Shown here piece after piece: positions 7,102-14,878 of a DNA stretch of 64,000 bases. Made by a program: the position numbers and the translations under genes. The stretch is taken from the NCBI GenBank assembly GCA_045657625.1, contig JAZOTM010000046.1, forward strand, positions 1 through 64,000, read 5' to 3'. The notes beneath the pieces are model-generated. The model did no database searches and had not been told where the DNA came from. It saw nothing but the letters and a program-made list of their open reading frames with translations. Each line of letters begins with the position of its first letter. Positions within the stretch are counted from its first letter, which is position 1. This stretch comes from JAZOTM01 sp045657625. Its GTDB lineage: Bacteria > Bacillota > Clostridia > Lachnospirales > Lachnospiraceae.

Positions 7102-8238
7102 ATGGAGTTCTATTGTGTATCTATCTCGTCCAAGGATTATTCAATTGCTAATATCTTTGAAAAATCTTTAGAGCACAAAGACAGAACAGAAGCAGTTAAT
7201 CCTAAAACGCTGTATCACCTTAGAGCATCATATAACCGCTTTATAAGCGATTCTCTAGCTCGCATGGATGTCAGAAACATTACTGCTGACATTCTTGCAG
7301 AATACACGCTAAATATGCTTAGAGAGGCACAGAGACCTGATAATCAAGGTGTGACACAGAAAATCAAGAAGAAAGCGTTTCTTGATTATAAAAGCGTTTT
7401 AAACCTCATTTTTGGCTATGCTTTGAACACTGATATCATCGCTGTGAATCCACTTAGCAAATTGAGCAACAAAGCGTTTATGAAGGAATGCGACTGCTCA
7501 AAGGCTGTCTCTGAGCAAAAGATTTTCTCTGAGGATGAACTTGAAACCATCAAGAATGAAGTACGCTCTCGCATGAGCCAAAAGAAGTATAACGGATACT
7601 TCATAAATGGCTTCGCCATTTTGCTTTCAATTGAAACAGGAATGCGTGCAGGCGAGTTGCCATCACTCAAGTGGTGTGATGTGTATGATAATTACATCCA
7701 CATTCACTCTCAGCAACTCTCAAACAAGAGAAAAGGTGGCAAGGAGTATTACTATGCTGATTGGACGAAAGACGAGAAAGGAGTATCGCGAGGCGGAAGA
7801 AAATTTCCATTAACAAACAATATTAAAAACATTCTTAACGAGTTAAAAGAAATTCAGGAAGCTAAAGGAATTCATTCTGAGTTTGTTTTCTGTCATGAAA
7901 ATGGAGAATGGATAAAGACAGATGCATATATCACCTGTCTAAGAAGAATGCTTAAAAACCTTGGATTTGATATCACAAACAACCATGCATTCAGAATGAG
8001 CTTAAACAGCATCGTTCTTGCAGGTAAGCTCAACCTTCCTGTTGCTAAAAGAGCACAGTTATTAGGTCATAGCGTAGAAACTAATATGATGTATTACACT
8101 TATGCAACTAAAGATGATATGGATGATTTGGTTGATTTGTTTAACGATAACGGCGAGGTCTCACCAAGGTCTCACCTTAAAATCGTTAATTTCGAAAAAG
8201 AAAAGAGCCTTGAAACCGCTAATTTCAAAGCTCTTTAA
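7102..8238 (+). CDS. Tyrosine recombinase/integrase (5'-truncated by stop codon)
   Basis: Site-specific recombinase that would integrate and excise the element at tRNA-Leu(AAG). From the ATG at 7102 it has 378 residues: a SAM-like core-binding domain (about 20-120) and a catalytic domain with TGMRAGEL (first Arg), a Lys-containing beta hairpin (WTKDEKG), NNHAFRMS (His-x-x-Arg), LLGHS (His) and MYYTYA (Tyr nucleophile region). The frame is open upstream for another 27 codons without a start and then meets TAA at 7018-7020, behind which the normal N-terminus lies. No ribosome binding site precedes 7102, so the intact catalytic half may be poorly expressed. The gene ends 14 bp from the 3' end of the tRNA gene, typical of such integrases. 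Confidence 0.8.
   Translation: MEFYCVSISSKDYSIANIFEKSLEHKDRTEAVNPKTLYHLRASYNRFISDSLARMDVRNITADILAEYTLNMLREAQRPDNQGVTQKIKKKAFLDYKSVLNLIFGYALNTDIIAVNPLSKLSNKAFMKECDCSKAVSEQKIFSEDELETIKNEVRSRMSQKKYNGYFINGFAILLSIETGMRAGELPSLKWCDVYDNYIHIHSQQLSNKRKGGKEYYYADWTKDEKGVSRGGRKFPLTNNIKNILNELKEIQEAKGIHSEFVFCHENGEWIKTDAYITCLRRMLKNLGFDITNNHAFRMSLNSIVLAGKLNLPVAKRAQLLGHSVETNMMYYTYATKDDMDDLVDLFNDNGEVSPRSHLKIVNFEKEKSLETANFKAL
8202..8236 (-). terminator. tRNA-Leu(AAG) terminator inside integrase 3' end
   Basis: AAAGAGC (8202-8208) pairs with GCTCTTT (8230-8236), and TTGAAA (8210-8215) with TTTCAA (8223-8228). Read leftwards the hairpin is followed by a T-rich tract, so it would end the tRNA transcript. Its sequence also encodes the last integrase residues. 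Confidence 0.6.
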
Positions 8239-8252
8239 CAAAAATTCTCTAG

Positions 8253-8337
8253 TGCGGAAGATGGGACTTGAACCCACACGACTGCAATAGCCACAAGATC
8301 CTTAGTCTTGCTCGTCTGCCAATTCCGACACTTCCGC
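8253..8337 (-). tRNA. tRNA-Leu (anticodon AAG)
   Basis: Full cloverleaf with a long variable arm. The acceptor stem is GCGGAAG/CTTCCGC, the anticodon stem CAAGA/TCTTG, the loop CTAAGGA giving anticodon AAG, and the T arm contains GGTTCAA. CCA is not encoded. Its 3' end abuts the integrase gene, so it is the likely attachment site of the element. Confidence 0.93.
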
Positions 8338-8362
8338 AGGTCTGTCTTGCGACAGCTATTAA

Positions 8363-8391
8363 ATAATAGCTCAGAGAGTGGAAATTGTCAA
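8363..8391 (-). promoter_or_regulatory. Promoter of tRNA-Leu(AAG)
   Basis: TTGACA (8386-8391) and TATTAT (8363-8368) on the minus strand with 17-bp spacing, 26 bp upstream of the mature tRNA 5' end. Confidence 0.8.
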
Positions 8392-8460
8392 TGGATTTTT
8401 CATTATTTTATTGTCTTTTTTTTCGACGAATAGTCTAACAATTCAAATATCCCATTTACC

Positions 8461-8489
8461 TTGACAACATTTGGGTAAAGTCATAAAAT
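8461..8489 (+). promoter_or_regulatory. Promoter of tRNA-Leu(CAG)
   Basis: TTGACA (8461-8466), 17-bp spacer, TAAAAT (8484-8489), 22 bp before the tRNA 5' end. Confidence 0.82.
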
Positions 8490-8511
8490 TACATTTGCGA
8501 GTTAAGCAAAT

Positions 8512-8595
8512 GCAGAAGTGGCGGAATTGGCAGACGCGCAGGCTTCAGGTGCCTGTGGTAGCAATATCGTGTGGGTTCAAGTCCCATCTTCTGCA
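8512..8595 (+). tRNA. tRNA-Leu (anticodon CAG)
   Basis: Acceptor GCAGAAG/CTTCTGC, anticodon stem CAGGC/GCCTG, loop TTCAGGT giving anticodon CAG, long variable arm, GGTTCAA T loop. CCA is not encoded. A terminator follows at 8616. Confidence 0.94.
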
Positions 8596-8615
8596 TTATT
8601 TTTTTATATAGGAAG

Positions 8616-8640
8616 GCATGACATTTCGTCATGCTTTTTT
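8616..8640 (+). terminator. Terminator of tRNA-Leu(CAG)
   Basis: GCATGAC / GTCATGC (8616-8622, 8628-8634) followed by six T. Confidence 0.85.
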
Positions 8641-8731
8641 CGTATATAAAATGGCTTTTATCCTCGGGAAAAGCCCCAATGTTTGCATTCGTAAGATATT
8701 TTCTAAATACACATGTAAGGGAGAGTTTTAT

Positions 8732-10333
8732 ATGGAAAGACCGATTTTAAAAAACCGCTACTACTTGTATCTCACAGAATTCTTTGCCGGTATGTCAGTC
8801 ATGGCTGTGGAATTGGGTGCCAGCCGTTTGCTAGCCCCCTACTTTAGTTCTTCGCAGATTGTTTGGACGATTATTATCGGGACCATTATGATTGCCATGG
8901 CTTTGGGCAATATCTATGGTGGAAAATACGCAGACAAGGATCCCAATCCGGATAAACTGTACCGGCGCATTGTCATTGCCGCACTTTGGATTGCAGCAAT
9001 TCCTGTAGTTGGAAAGTATATCATTCTGTTGATTTCTGCTTTGCTGATTTTCACCGTCAATCAGAATTTCTTAATGATTGCCGGCTTTTTTGCCTGCATG
9101 ATTATTTTTGTATTCCCCTTGTTTTTGTTGGGAACCGTTACGCCATCTTTGGTAAAGTTTTCCGTAGATAAACTGGAAAACAGCGGCAGCATTGTGGGAA
9201 AACTAAATGCCAGCAATACCATCGGAAGTATCATTGGTACCTTTGTTCCTACATTTATCAGCATTCCAACCGTGGGAACTTCCATTACGTTTTTTATTTT
9301 TGCAGGCATTCTGCTTCTGCTGTCTCTCCTGTATTTTATCAGTGGCAGCCAAAATTTTTTCAAGACCAAAGGGGCTCTATTTAGCGCTGTATTTTTCCTT
9401 GTCTGCTGCCTTTTTGGTCACAATCAAAGCTTCGCTTTTTGGCAGACAGGCCTCTTATATGAAGGGGAATCCATTTACAATTATTTGCAGGTGTACGAAA
9501 CCGAGGATCAGGTGGTGCTGTCCACCAACGTGTTATTTGGTGTTCAATCCGTTTATCAAAAAGAAGTCGGTCCTACCGGCATGTACTATGATTACGCGCT
9601 GGCCTCTGTGTACGCCTTACAGGAAAAAGAAGATTTAAATATTCTTATTTTAGGAAACGGCACCGGCACCTTTGCCACCCAGTGCAATCGCTATTTTCCG
9701 CAGGCCAACATTACCGGGGTTGAAATTGATGAAAAAATTACAGAGCTTGCTCATACCTATTTTTCTTTATCCGAAGACATCCCTGTGATTACCTACGACG
9801 GACGTGCCTATTTAAATGCTGTAGAGGATACCTATGACATTATCTTTGTGGATGCTTACCAGGATATCACCATTCCTTTCCAAATGTCTTCTGTGGAATT
9901 TTTCACCTTGGTGCAAGAACATTTGGCAGAAGACGGACTCATGGTAGTCAACATGAACATGCAAAGTCAGGCGGAAAACAACATCAACGATTACCTCTCT
10001 GACACCATTGGCCATGTATTTCCATACCTTTGGACCGCTGATGTAACAGGCTCCACCAATCAGATTTTGTTTGCAGGAAACACCCATGATTTTGAAAAAA
10101 ATATAAGTGCTCTGCTAGAAGAAGAAACCAACGCAGACCTGCAGGTAATGATGGACCGCGTCAATCTTACTTTGGCAGAATATGAAACAGGAGACCTGCT
10201 TCTCACCGATGACAAAGCCCCTGTAGAACTATTGGGCATGCAAGTCATTGATGAAATCATTGAAAGCGAAGTCTCCTATTACAAAGATATTTATGAAAGG
10301 GAAGGGCTTTCCGGCCTTTTAGAAGTTCTTTAA
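8732..10333 (+). CDS. Fused membrane/spermidine-synthase-like protein
   Basis: Codes for 533 residues. The N-terminal half (about 1-220) has seven or so membrane helices and the ELGASRLLAPYFSSS signature of fused MFS/spermidine-synthase proteins. The C-terminal half is a Rossmann methyltransferase-like domain with the nucleotide-binding motif ILGNGTGTFA, the acidic strand ITGVEIDE and FVDAYQDITIPFQMSS. The polyamine-binding aspartates of true spermidine synthases are not clearly kept (DAYQD in place of DxxD), so aminopropyl transfer is unproven. The ATG at 8732 has AAGGGAG upstream. An in-frame start at 8618 would run through the tRNA terminator and is rejected. The 3' end overlaps the convergent YfhO gene by 15 bp. 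Confidence 0.85.
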   Translation: MERPILKNRYYLYLTEFFAGMSVMAVELGASRLLAPYFSSSQIVWTIIIGTIMIAMALGNIYGGKYADKDPNPDKLYRRIVIAALWIAAIPVVGKYIILLISALLIFTVNQNFLMIAGFFACMIIFVFPLFLLGTVTPSLVKFSVDKLENSGSIVGKLNASNTIGSIIGTFVPTFISIPTVGTSITFFIFAGILLLLSLLYFISGSQNFFKTKGALFSAVFFLVCCLFGHNQSFAFWQTGLLYEGESIYNYLQVYETEDQVVLSTNVLFGVQSVYQKEVGPTGMYYDYALASVYALQEKEDLNILILGNGTGTFATQCNRYFPQANITGVEIDEKITELAHTYFSLSEDIPVITYDGRAYLNAVEDTYDIIFVDAYQDITIPFQMSSVEFFTLVQEHLAEDGLMVVNMNMQSQAENNINDYLSDTIGHVFPYLWTADVTGSTNQILFAGNTHDFEKNISALLEEETNADLQVMMDRVNLTLAEYETGDLLLTDDKAPVELLGMQVIDEIIESEVSYYKDIYEREGLSGLLEVL

Positions 10334-12799
10334 AATTCCCTTTTTTTGTAAAACAAATAATAAAATCAAAAGCCCCAAACACAGGAGGAAAATACCTCCA
10401 CCCACTACAATTCCCGGGGTTTGATAACGAAGTTCTATGGTATGGGTGCCTTCCGAAAGAGAAATCTTGAAGAAGGCATCCATAAATAATTCCGTCTCTG
10501 TTTCTACCCCATCGACATACACGGTCCAACCACTTTCGGAAGGAATGGAAAGCACCAGGTCTCCCGCTTCTTCCACATCGATGGTACCCACAATTTTCGT
10601 GTCTGTCTGTTCCGTCAATTCCATGGTATTTGCAGATAACGTTGCATAGGCCTCATCCAAAGCATCAAAATTCAAGGTATATGGCACCAATGCCAGATTT
10701 GCTGTGGAGGAAGAAGATTTCACAACAATTTCCGTTCCGGCTTCTACCCAGCCAATATCCAAAATATAACCATGAGAAGCCTTGCTATAAGTCGTGCTAC
10801 GATCTCCAATCGTTACCGTAATAGTCGAAGTTCCGGAAGAATTGTATGTTGCAAACAAATAGCAATCTTCTGTCACCACAATGGTGGATTCTCCGCTTTC
10901 ATTTTCCGCGGTTTCGTTGTTTACCAGAAGCTCTTCTGTGGCAGCCAAGGCATAGGCCAAAGCATTCACCGCCTGCACATCTGACAAGGCTTCGCGATTC
11001 CATTCTTCTTCCAAATCGCTATCCACCATAAACCCAAGAGGCAACGTGTACAGATTCTCATAGAGCGATATATCATCCACAGTGTCCACCAAAGTGCGCA
11101 ACGGGCTCTCCTCTTCTGTACTGTCCGTCAACATGTATTTCACATTTAACATGGCAGAAATCAACGGTGTCGCACCATTGAAACAATAGAAATTTTTTCC
11201 GCCTTCCATACCTACTGAACTATAGGCATCCGCCACCTGAATATTCATAAGTGATGAAAACAGAGAAGCCGATGGATAATTGCCCAGGCAGGAAATATCC
11301 TTCATCAAACGCTCAAATTTTTCAACGCGATAAAAATCCGTCTCTGTCTCAGCCACTTCTGCTGTCAACGTGCGGTATGCTTCCACGTCCTCCATATAGG
11401 TGGTGCGGCTGGTGGTGCTGATTCCGGTGAAATACAGATTCATGCCACTTTCCATCACCATCATAAAGAGCAACAAATAGACCACTGCTTTTTTCATCAT
11501 TTCGTCTCCAAAAAGACGTAAAAAGCCTAAGAATCCATAGGCAAAAAACAGAAGTCCTGACACCAAAAGTGCTTGCTCAGAAACCTCGTCTTCCGTTACC
11601 AGAAAGGCCACTGCAAATAACAAGGCATAGGAAAGCACTCCACTGATGCAAAGTTCCTTCAAGCCCAAGGCGTCATAATGTTCCATCACCTCACTGCACA
11701 AAAGCAGGACAAAAAAGATGTACAAAAATGCTTGTCTCGCAGGCAAACCTTCCGGAAAGTGAAAGCCGTGCCACACAAATTCCAGTACGTTACAACTAAA
11801 GCTAATCCAGAAAAAACCAAGTAGACACGCATATTTGATTTTTCTTCGGGTTGCTATTTCTTTATTCAAGAAATAAAGAATCAAAAGCGCAATAACCACA
11901 ACGCCACAGTAAATATTAGGCAAATCTCCCTCTGTGGTGGTAACTTCCACATCTGCAAAATGTCTTGCCAATTCTGAAAGGAAGTTGAACGCAAAGGTCA
12001 CTTCTGAGGGAAAATCATTGTCCCCGGAACCACTAATACCAAGGATTTGAATCTCCGGAATAATCAGCACTGCGGAGATACCTGCTGACAATATGGAAAA
12101 CAAAGCGAATGAGAAAAACCGTTTCATGCGTTTTCCTTTTTCCACAAATTCCCAATTGTGAAGTCCATAATAAAGCACCAGGAAAATACAAACCATAATG
12201 GCAATGTAATAATTGGACCAAATGGTAAGACTTAAACAAATGGCATAACGGAGCCATTTTCCCTGTTTCATGCCCTCTTCCAGTCCGAGTATACAAAGAG
12301 GCAAAAGCCAAATGGCATCCAACCACATAATGTTCCAATAATAGGCACAATAATAACCGCTTAGGGCATACAGCACACCCATGCACAAATAGGCCATTTT
12401 TTCTTTTCCATAATGCTTACTCAGGAAATACGTCATGGAAAAACCACTGAGGCCCATTTTAATAAAAATCATGAGGGTCATGAATTCAATCACATATTTC
12501 CATGGGCAAAGCACCAAAAGCAAATTCATAGGACTGGCCAAATAATAAGCATAGGTAGCAATAAAATCCGAGCCCAATCCCACATTCCAGGAATACTGCA
12601 AAGAACCGCCACTTTGCAACTTATCCAAGAGTTCCATGAAAAATGGCGCGTATTGATGATACATATCAATATGCAAAATACAACGGTCACCAAAGGGATA
12701 CACACCCTCCATGGCGCATATGACAAATACGGTTAAAAAGGGAATTCCAAAGGCAGCCAAATAATATTTCCAACTGCCTGAAATTTTTCGTTTATTCAT
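10319..12799 (-). CDS. YfhO family membrane glycosyltransferase
   Basis: An 826-residue multi-pass protein of the YfhO family (GT-C-like). In Bacillus, YfhO adds GlcNAc to lipoteichoic acid on the outer face of the membrane. About a dozen helices fill the first 490 residues, with the family start GIPFLTVFVICAMEGVYPFG and the loop WNVGLGSDFIATYAYYLASP. A long extracellular beta-rich region follows (about 490-795), ending GTHTIELRYQTPG, then one C-terminal helix and a KK-rich tail. The start codon overlaps the end of the sulfatase-type gene upstream by 8 bp, which points to translational coupling and a shared role in teichoic-acid-like polymer assembly. The downstream end overlaps the convergent gene. 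Confidence 0.88.
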   Translation of the reverse strand: MNKRKISGSWKYYLAAFGIPFLTVFVICAMEGVYPFGDRCILHIDMYHQYAPFFMELLDKLQSGGSLQYSWNVGLGSDFIATYAYYLASPMNLLLVLCPWKYVIEFMTLMIFIKMGLSGFSMTYFLSKHYGKEKMAYLCMGVLYALSGYYCAYYWNIMWLDAIWLLPLCILGLEEGMKQGKWLRYAICLSLTIWSNYYIAIMVCIFLVLYYGLHNWEFVEKGKRMKRFFSFALFSILSAGISAVLIIPEIQILGISGSGDNDFPSEVTFAFNFLSELARHFADVEVTTTEGDLPNIYCGVVVIALLILYFLNKEIATRRKIKYACLLGFFWISFSCNVLEFVWHGFHFPEGLPARQAFLYIFFVLLLCSEVMEHYDALGLKELCISGVLSYALLFAVAFLVTEDEVSEQALLVSGLLFFAYGFLGFLRLFGDEMMKKAVVYLLLFMMVMESGMNLYFTGISTTSRTTYMEDVEAYRTLTAEVAETETDFYRVEKFERLMKDISCLGNYPSASLFSSLMNIQVADAYSSVGMEGGKNFYCFNGATPLISAMLNVKYMLTDSTEEESPLRTLVDTVDDISLYENLYTLPLGFMVDSDLEEEWNREALSDVQAVNALAYALAATEELLVNNETAENESGESTIVVTEDCYLFATYNSSGTSTITVTIGDRSTTYSKASHGYILDIGWVEAGTEIVVKSSSSTANLALVPYTLNFDALDEAYATLSANTMELTEQTDTKIVGTIDVEEAGDLVLSIPSESGWTVYVDGVETETELFMDAFFKISLSEGTHTIELRYQTPGIVVGGGIFLLCLGLLILLFVLQKKGILKNF

Positions 12800-14573
12800 C
12801 CTCGTCTCCCTCGTCGAATAAGAAATAATACTGTAAAATCTCGTAATCCGTAAGATCTACGTCATCTATAGACAACGTATTCCCTTCCGCATCCATAATC
12901 TTTTCTGCGGAAATCACCGGATAACTTTCCTGCAATTCCAACAAGAAATTCTGATAAGCATCTGTTGGAACTCCGGCTGCGGTCAACACCTGGGCTGCCA
13001 AATAATTCACACTGGTTTCCACATCACTGGCTTCCTCGATATCGTAATTCGCCCAGATGACATAAGGCACAGTATAACGGGCATCCGTATCCTCTTCGGA
13101 CAAGTTCTGATAGTCTTTTCCATTGGCTGCCAAAATCGGTGCCGCAATGGTGTCATTGGGCTGATGATCTCCGAAAAAGACAATTATCGTAGGGTCATCC
13201 ACCTCTTCAAAATAAGCAATCAACTGCTCCAGCGCTTCGTCCGTCAACTGAATCAAAGAGAGATAACGATTCACGTATTCACTGGAGAGATTTGTGGCTT
13301 CCACATCCTCCGTCAAATTCGCAGCGCCTTCTGTGTAACCACCATGATTTTGCATGGTCACGTTAAACAAAAACAGCGGGTCGTCGGAATCGTTTTCTTC
13401 ATAGAGCTCAATGATTTTTTCAAAATCACTTTCATCGCTCACGTAATCACGGACATAAGTCTGGCCTGTAAAATCCGTGATATCATAGAATTCCTCAAAG
13501 CCAAGCAACGGATACACCACATTTCGGCTCCAACCCGTCGCATTGTAAGGATGTACCGCCAAAGAAGTATATCCCAAGGAATTCAAGTAAGAGGTCAACC
13601 CGGAGGTCTCACTCTTGATATACTGCTGATAGGGAATACTTCCTGTTGGCAAAAATGCCATGGTGTTTCCGGTCAGAAATTCAAACTCCGTGTTGGCGGT
13701 ATTTCCGCCTTTTACAGAAACATTTAAAGTTCCGGTGATGGTATTTTCCGCATCCTCCTGCAGCGAATGGATAAAGGGCATGTAATCCACGTTAGTCTCC
13801 AAATCGCCAAGCACGGCCAAATCAGAGAACGCCTCATCCATAATGACAATGATATTGGGCAATTCCTCTGTATCCACTTCTTCTCCATCGGTGGCATAGT
13901 CTTCCAACAAAGCCAACGCTTTTTCTTCCAAATAGCCCTCCGGCTTATCTACGGCCAAATACTGCAAATCCAGCAAAAAGGTGACTAAAAAACCATCTCG
14001 TTTTCCCATAACCGTCGGGGTAAACAAAAACGGATACAAATTCCAATTAGACACCCAGGTATCCGTGTGTAACATACAAGTGATGGCAATCAACATACCT
14101 CCTGTGGTGGCTATGCCGGCCAAATGACTTCTCCATTTTTTCCAGGAAAACGTAAGGTTTGTAAAAAGTTCCGCCACAATCAATATTCCAAAAGCGATTA
14201 AAACCTTAATCTGAGATGCATCCAAGGAAAAATCATAGCTACCTGCCACACTGGTGGCTGTCCGAATGGAATACAAATCCCAAGGTACAATCGGGGAAGA
14301 TCGAAACTCAATGATATAAGCATTCAACAATCCCACAAAGCAGAAAAATACACTTTCTATCACCAGTGCAATTCTGCTTTTTCCAATCAAGCAAAATAAA
14401 AGAAAACCAATCAACAAATACAACACACAATTTAGAATCTGTGCATACTCTCTGGTTTCCTGATGTGCATTCATATAAAACCCTTCCATCAAATAAAAAT
14501 CCAGGATCGGAGCAAGAATCAAAAGCCCGATACTATAGATTTTTCGAAGGGAATCTTTTTTCTGTTTCAACAT
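12792..14573 (-). CDS. LTA synthase-like sulfatase-fold membrane enzyme
   Basis: About 593 residues. Five N-terminal membrane helices (to about residue 200) are followed by an extracellular alkaline-phosphatase/sulfatase domain. Visible metal-site motifs are NIIVIMDEAF (first metal ligand), GNTANTEFEFLTG with the likely Thr nucleophile, HPYNATGW, and FFGDHQPN (Asp-His pair). This is the LtaS/phosphoglycerol transferase family, which moves glycerol phosphate from phosphatidylglycerol to a growing polymer. The ATG at 14573 has GGTAGGA 6 nt upstream and is preferred over the in-frame start 60 nt earlier. It is the first gene of a two-gene operon with the YfhO gene. A type IV LTA or another phosphopolymer cannot be told apart from sequence alone. 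Confidence 0.85.
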   Translation of the reverse strand: MLKQKKDSLRKIYSIGLLILAPILDFYLMEGFYMNAHQETREYAQILNCVLYLLIGFLLFCLIGKSRIALVIESVFFCFVGLLNAYIIEFRSSPIVPWDLYSIRTATSVAGSYDFSLDASQIKVLIAFGILIVAELFTNLTFSWKKWRSHLAGIATTGGMLIAITCMLHTDTWVSNWNLYPFLFTPTVMGKRDGFLVTFLLDLQYLAVDKPEGYLEEKALALLEDYATDGEEVDTEELPNIIVIMDEAFSDLAVLGDLETNVDYMPFIHSLQEDAENTITGTLNVSVKGGNTANTEFEFLTGNTMAFLPTGSIPYQQYIKSETSGLTSYLNSLGYTSLAVHPYNATGWSRNVVYPLLGFEEFYDITDFTGQTYVRDYVSDESDFEKIIELYEENDSDDPLFLFNVTMQNHGGYTEGAANLTEDVEATNLSSEYVNRYLSLIQLTDEALEQLIAYFEEVDDPTIIVFFGDHQPNDTIAAPILAANGKDYQNLSEEDTDARYTVPYVIWANYDIEEASDVETSVNYLAAQVLTAAGVPTDAYQNFLLELQESYPVISAEKIMDAEGNTLSIDDVDLTDYEILQYYFLFDEGDEDE

Positions 14574-14659
14574 AACAAATCCTACCTTTTTTCTTTCTGT
14601 TCGTATGCGATTCCAAATTAGATTATAATACAACGAAAAAGAAAAAGTGTGCTTTTTCC

Positions 14660-14688
14660 TTGACTTTTTTTCCGTGCAATGTTATATC
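14660..14688 (+). promoter_or_regulatory. Promoter of ZTP riboswitch-fhs
   Basis: TTGACT (14660-14665), 17-bp spacer, TATATC (14683-14688), just upstream of the riboswitch. Confidence 0.65.
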
Positions 14689-14695
14689 TTTTATA

Positions 14696-14792
14696 GGCTT
14701 AAGTGCTGACGGTTTTTGTGAGTACACAGTGCACTTAAGTGTTTTGTAAGCCGACCGTCTGGGCACCTTCATTATGAAGATGCCCTTTTTTT
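14696..14792 (+). promoter_or_regulatory. ZTP (pfl) riboswitch with intrinsic terminator
   Basis: A stem CTTAAGTGC / GCACTTAAG (14698-14706, 14731-14739) encloses an asymmetric loop. It is followed by GCCGACCGTCTGGGCA (14750-14765), which holds the conserved CCGNCUGGGC of the pfl/ZTP motif. The last part also forms the 5' arm of a terminator hairpin (14761-14785), followed by seven T. ZTP riboswitches are known upstream of formyl-folate genes such as fhs, where ZTP signals low 10-formyl-THF and turns expression on. The terminator overlapping the conserved motif indicates transcriptional control. Confidence 0.9.
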
Positions 14793-14878
14793 GTATCATG
14801 GTAAATGCTTCCTATGATATGAAAAACGCTCTGCTTCACATTTTAAGTATTTTTGTTTTTTAAACAGGAGGAAGAAAG

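Noticed and set aside
8618..8731. Longer N-terminus for the spermidine-synthase-like protein
   Set aside because: The added part would overlap the tRNA terminator and lacks a ribosome binding site, whereas 8732 has one.
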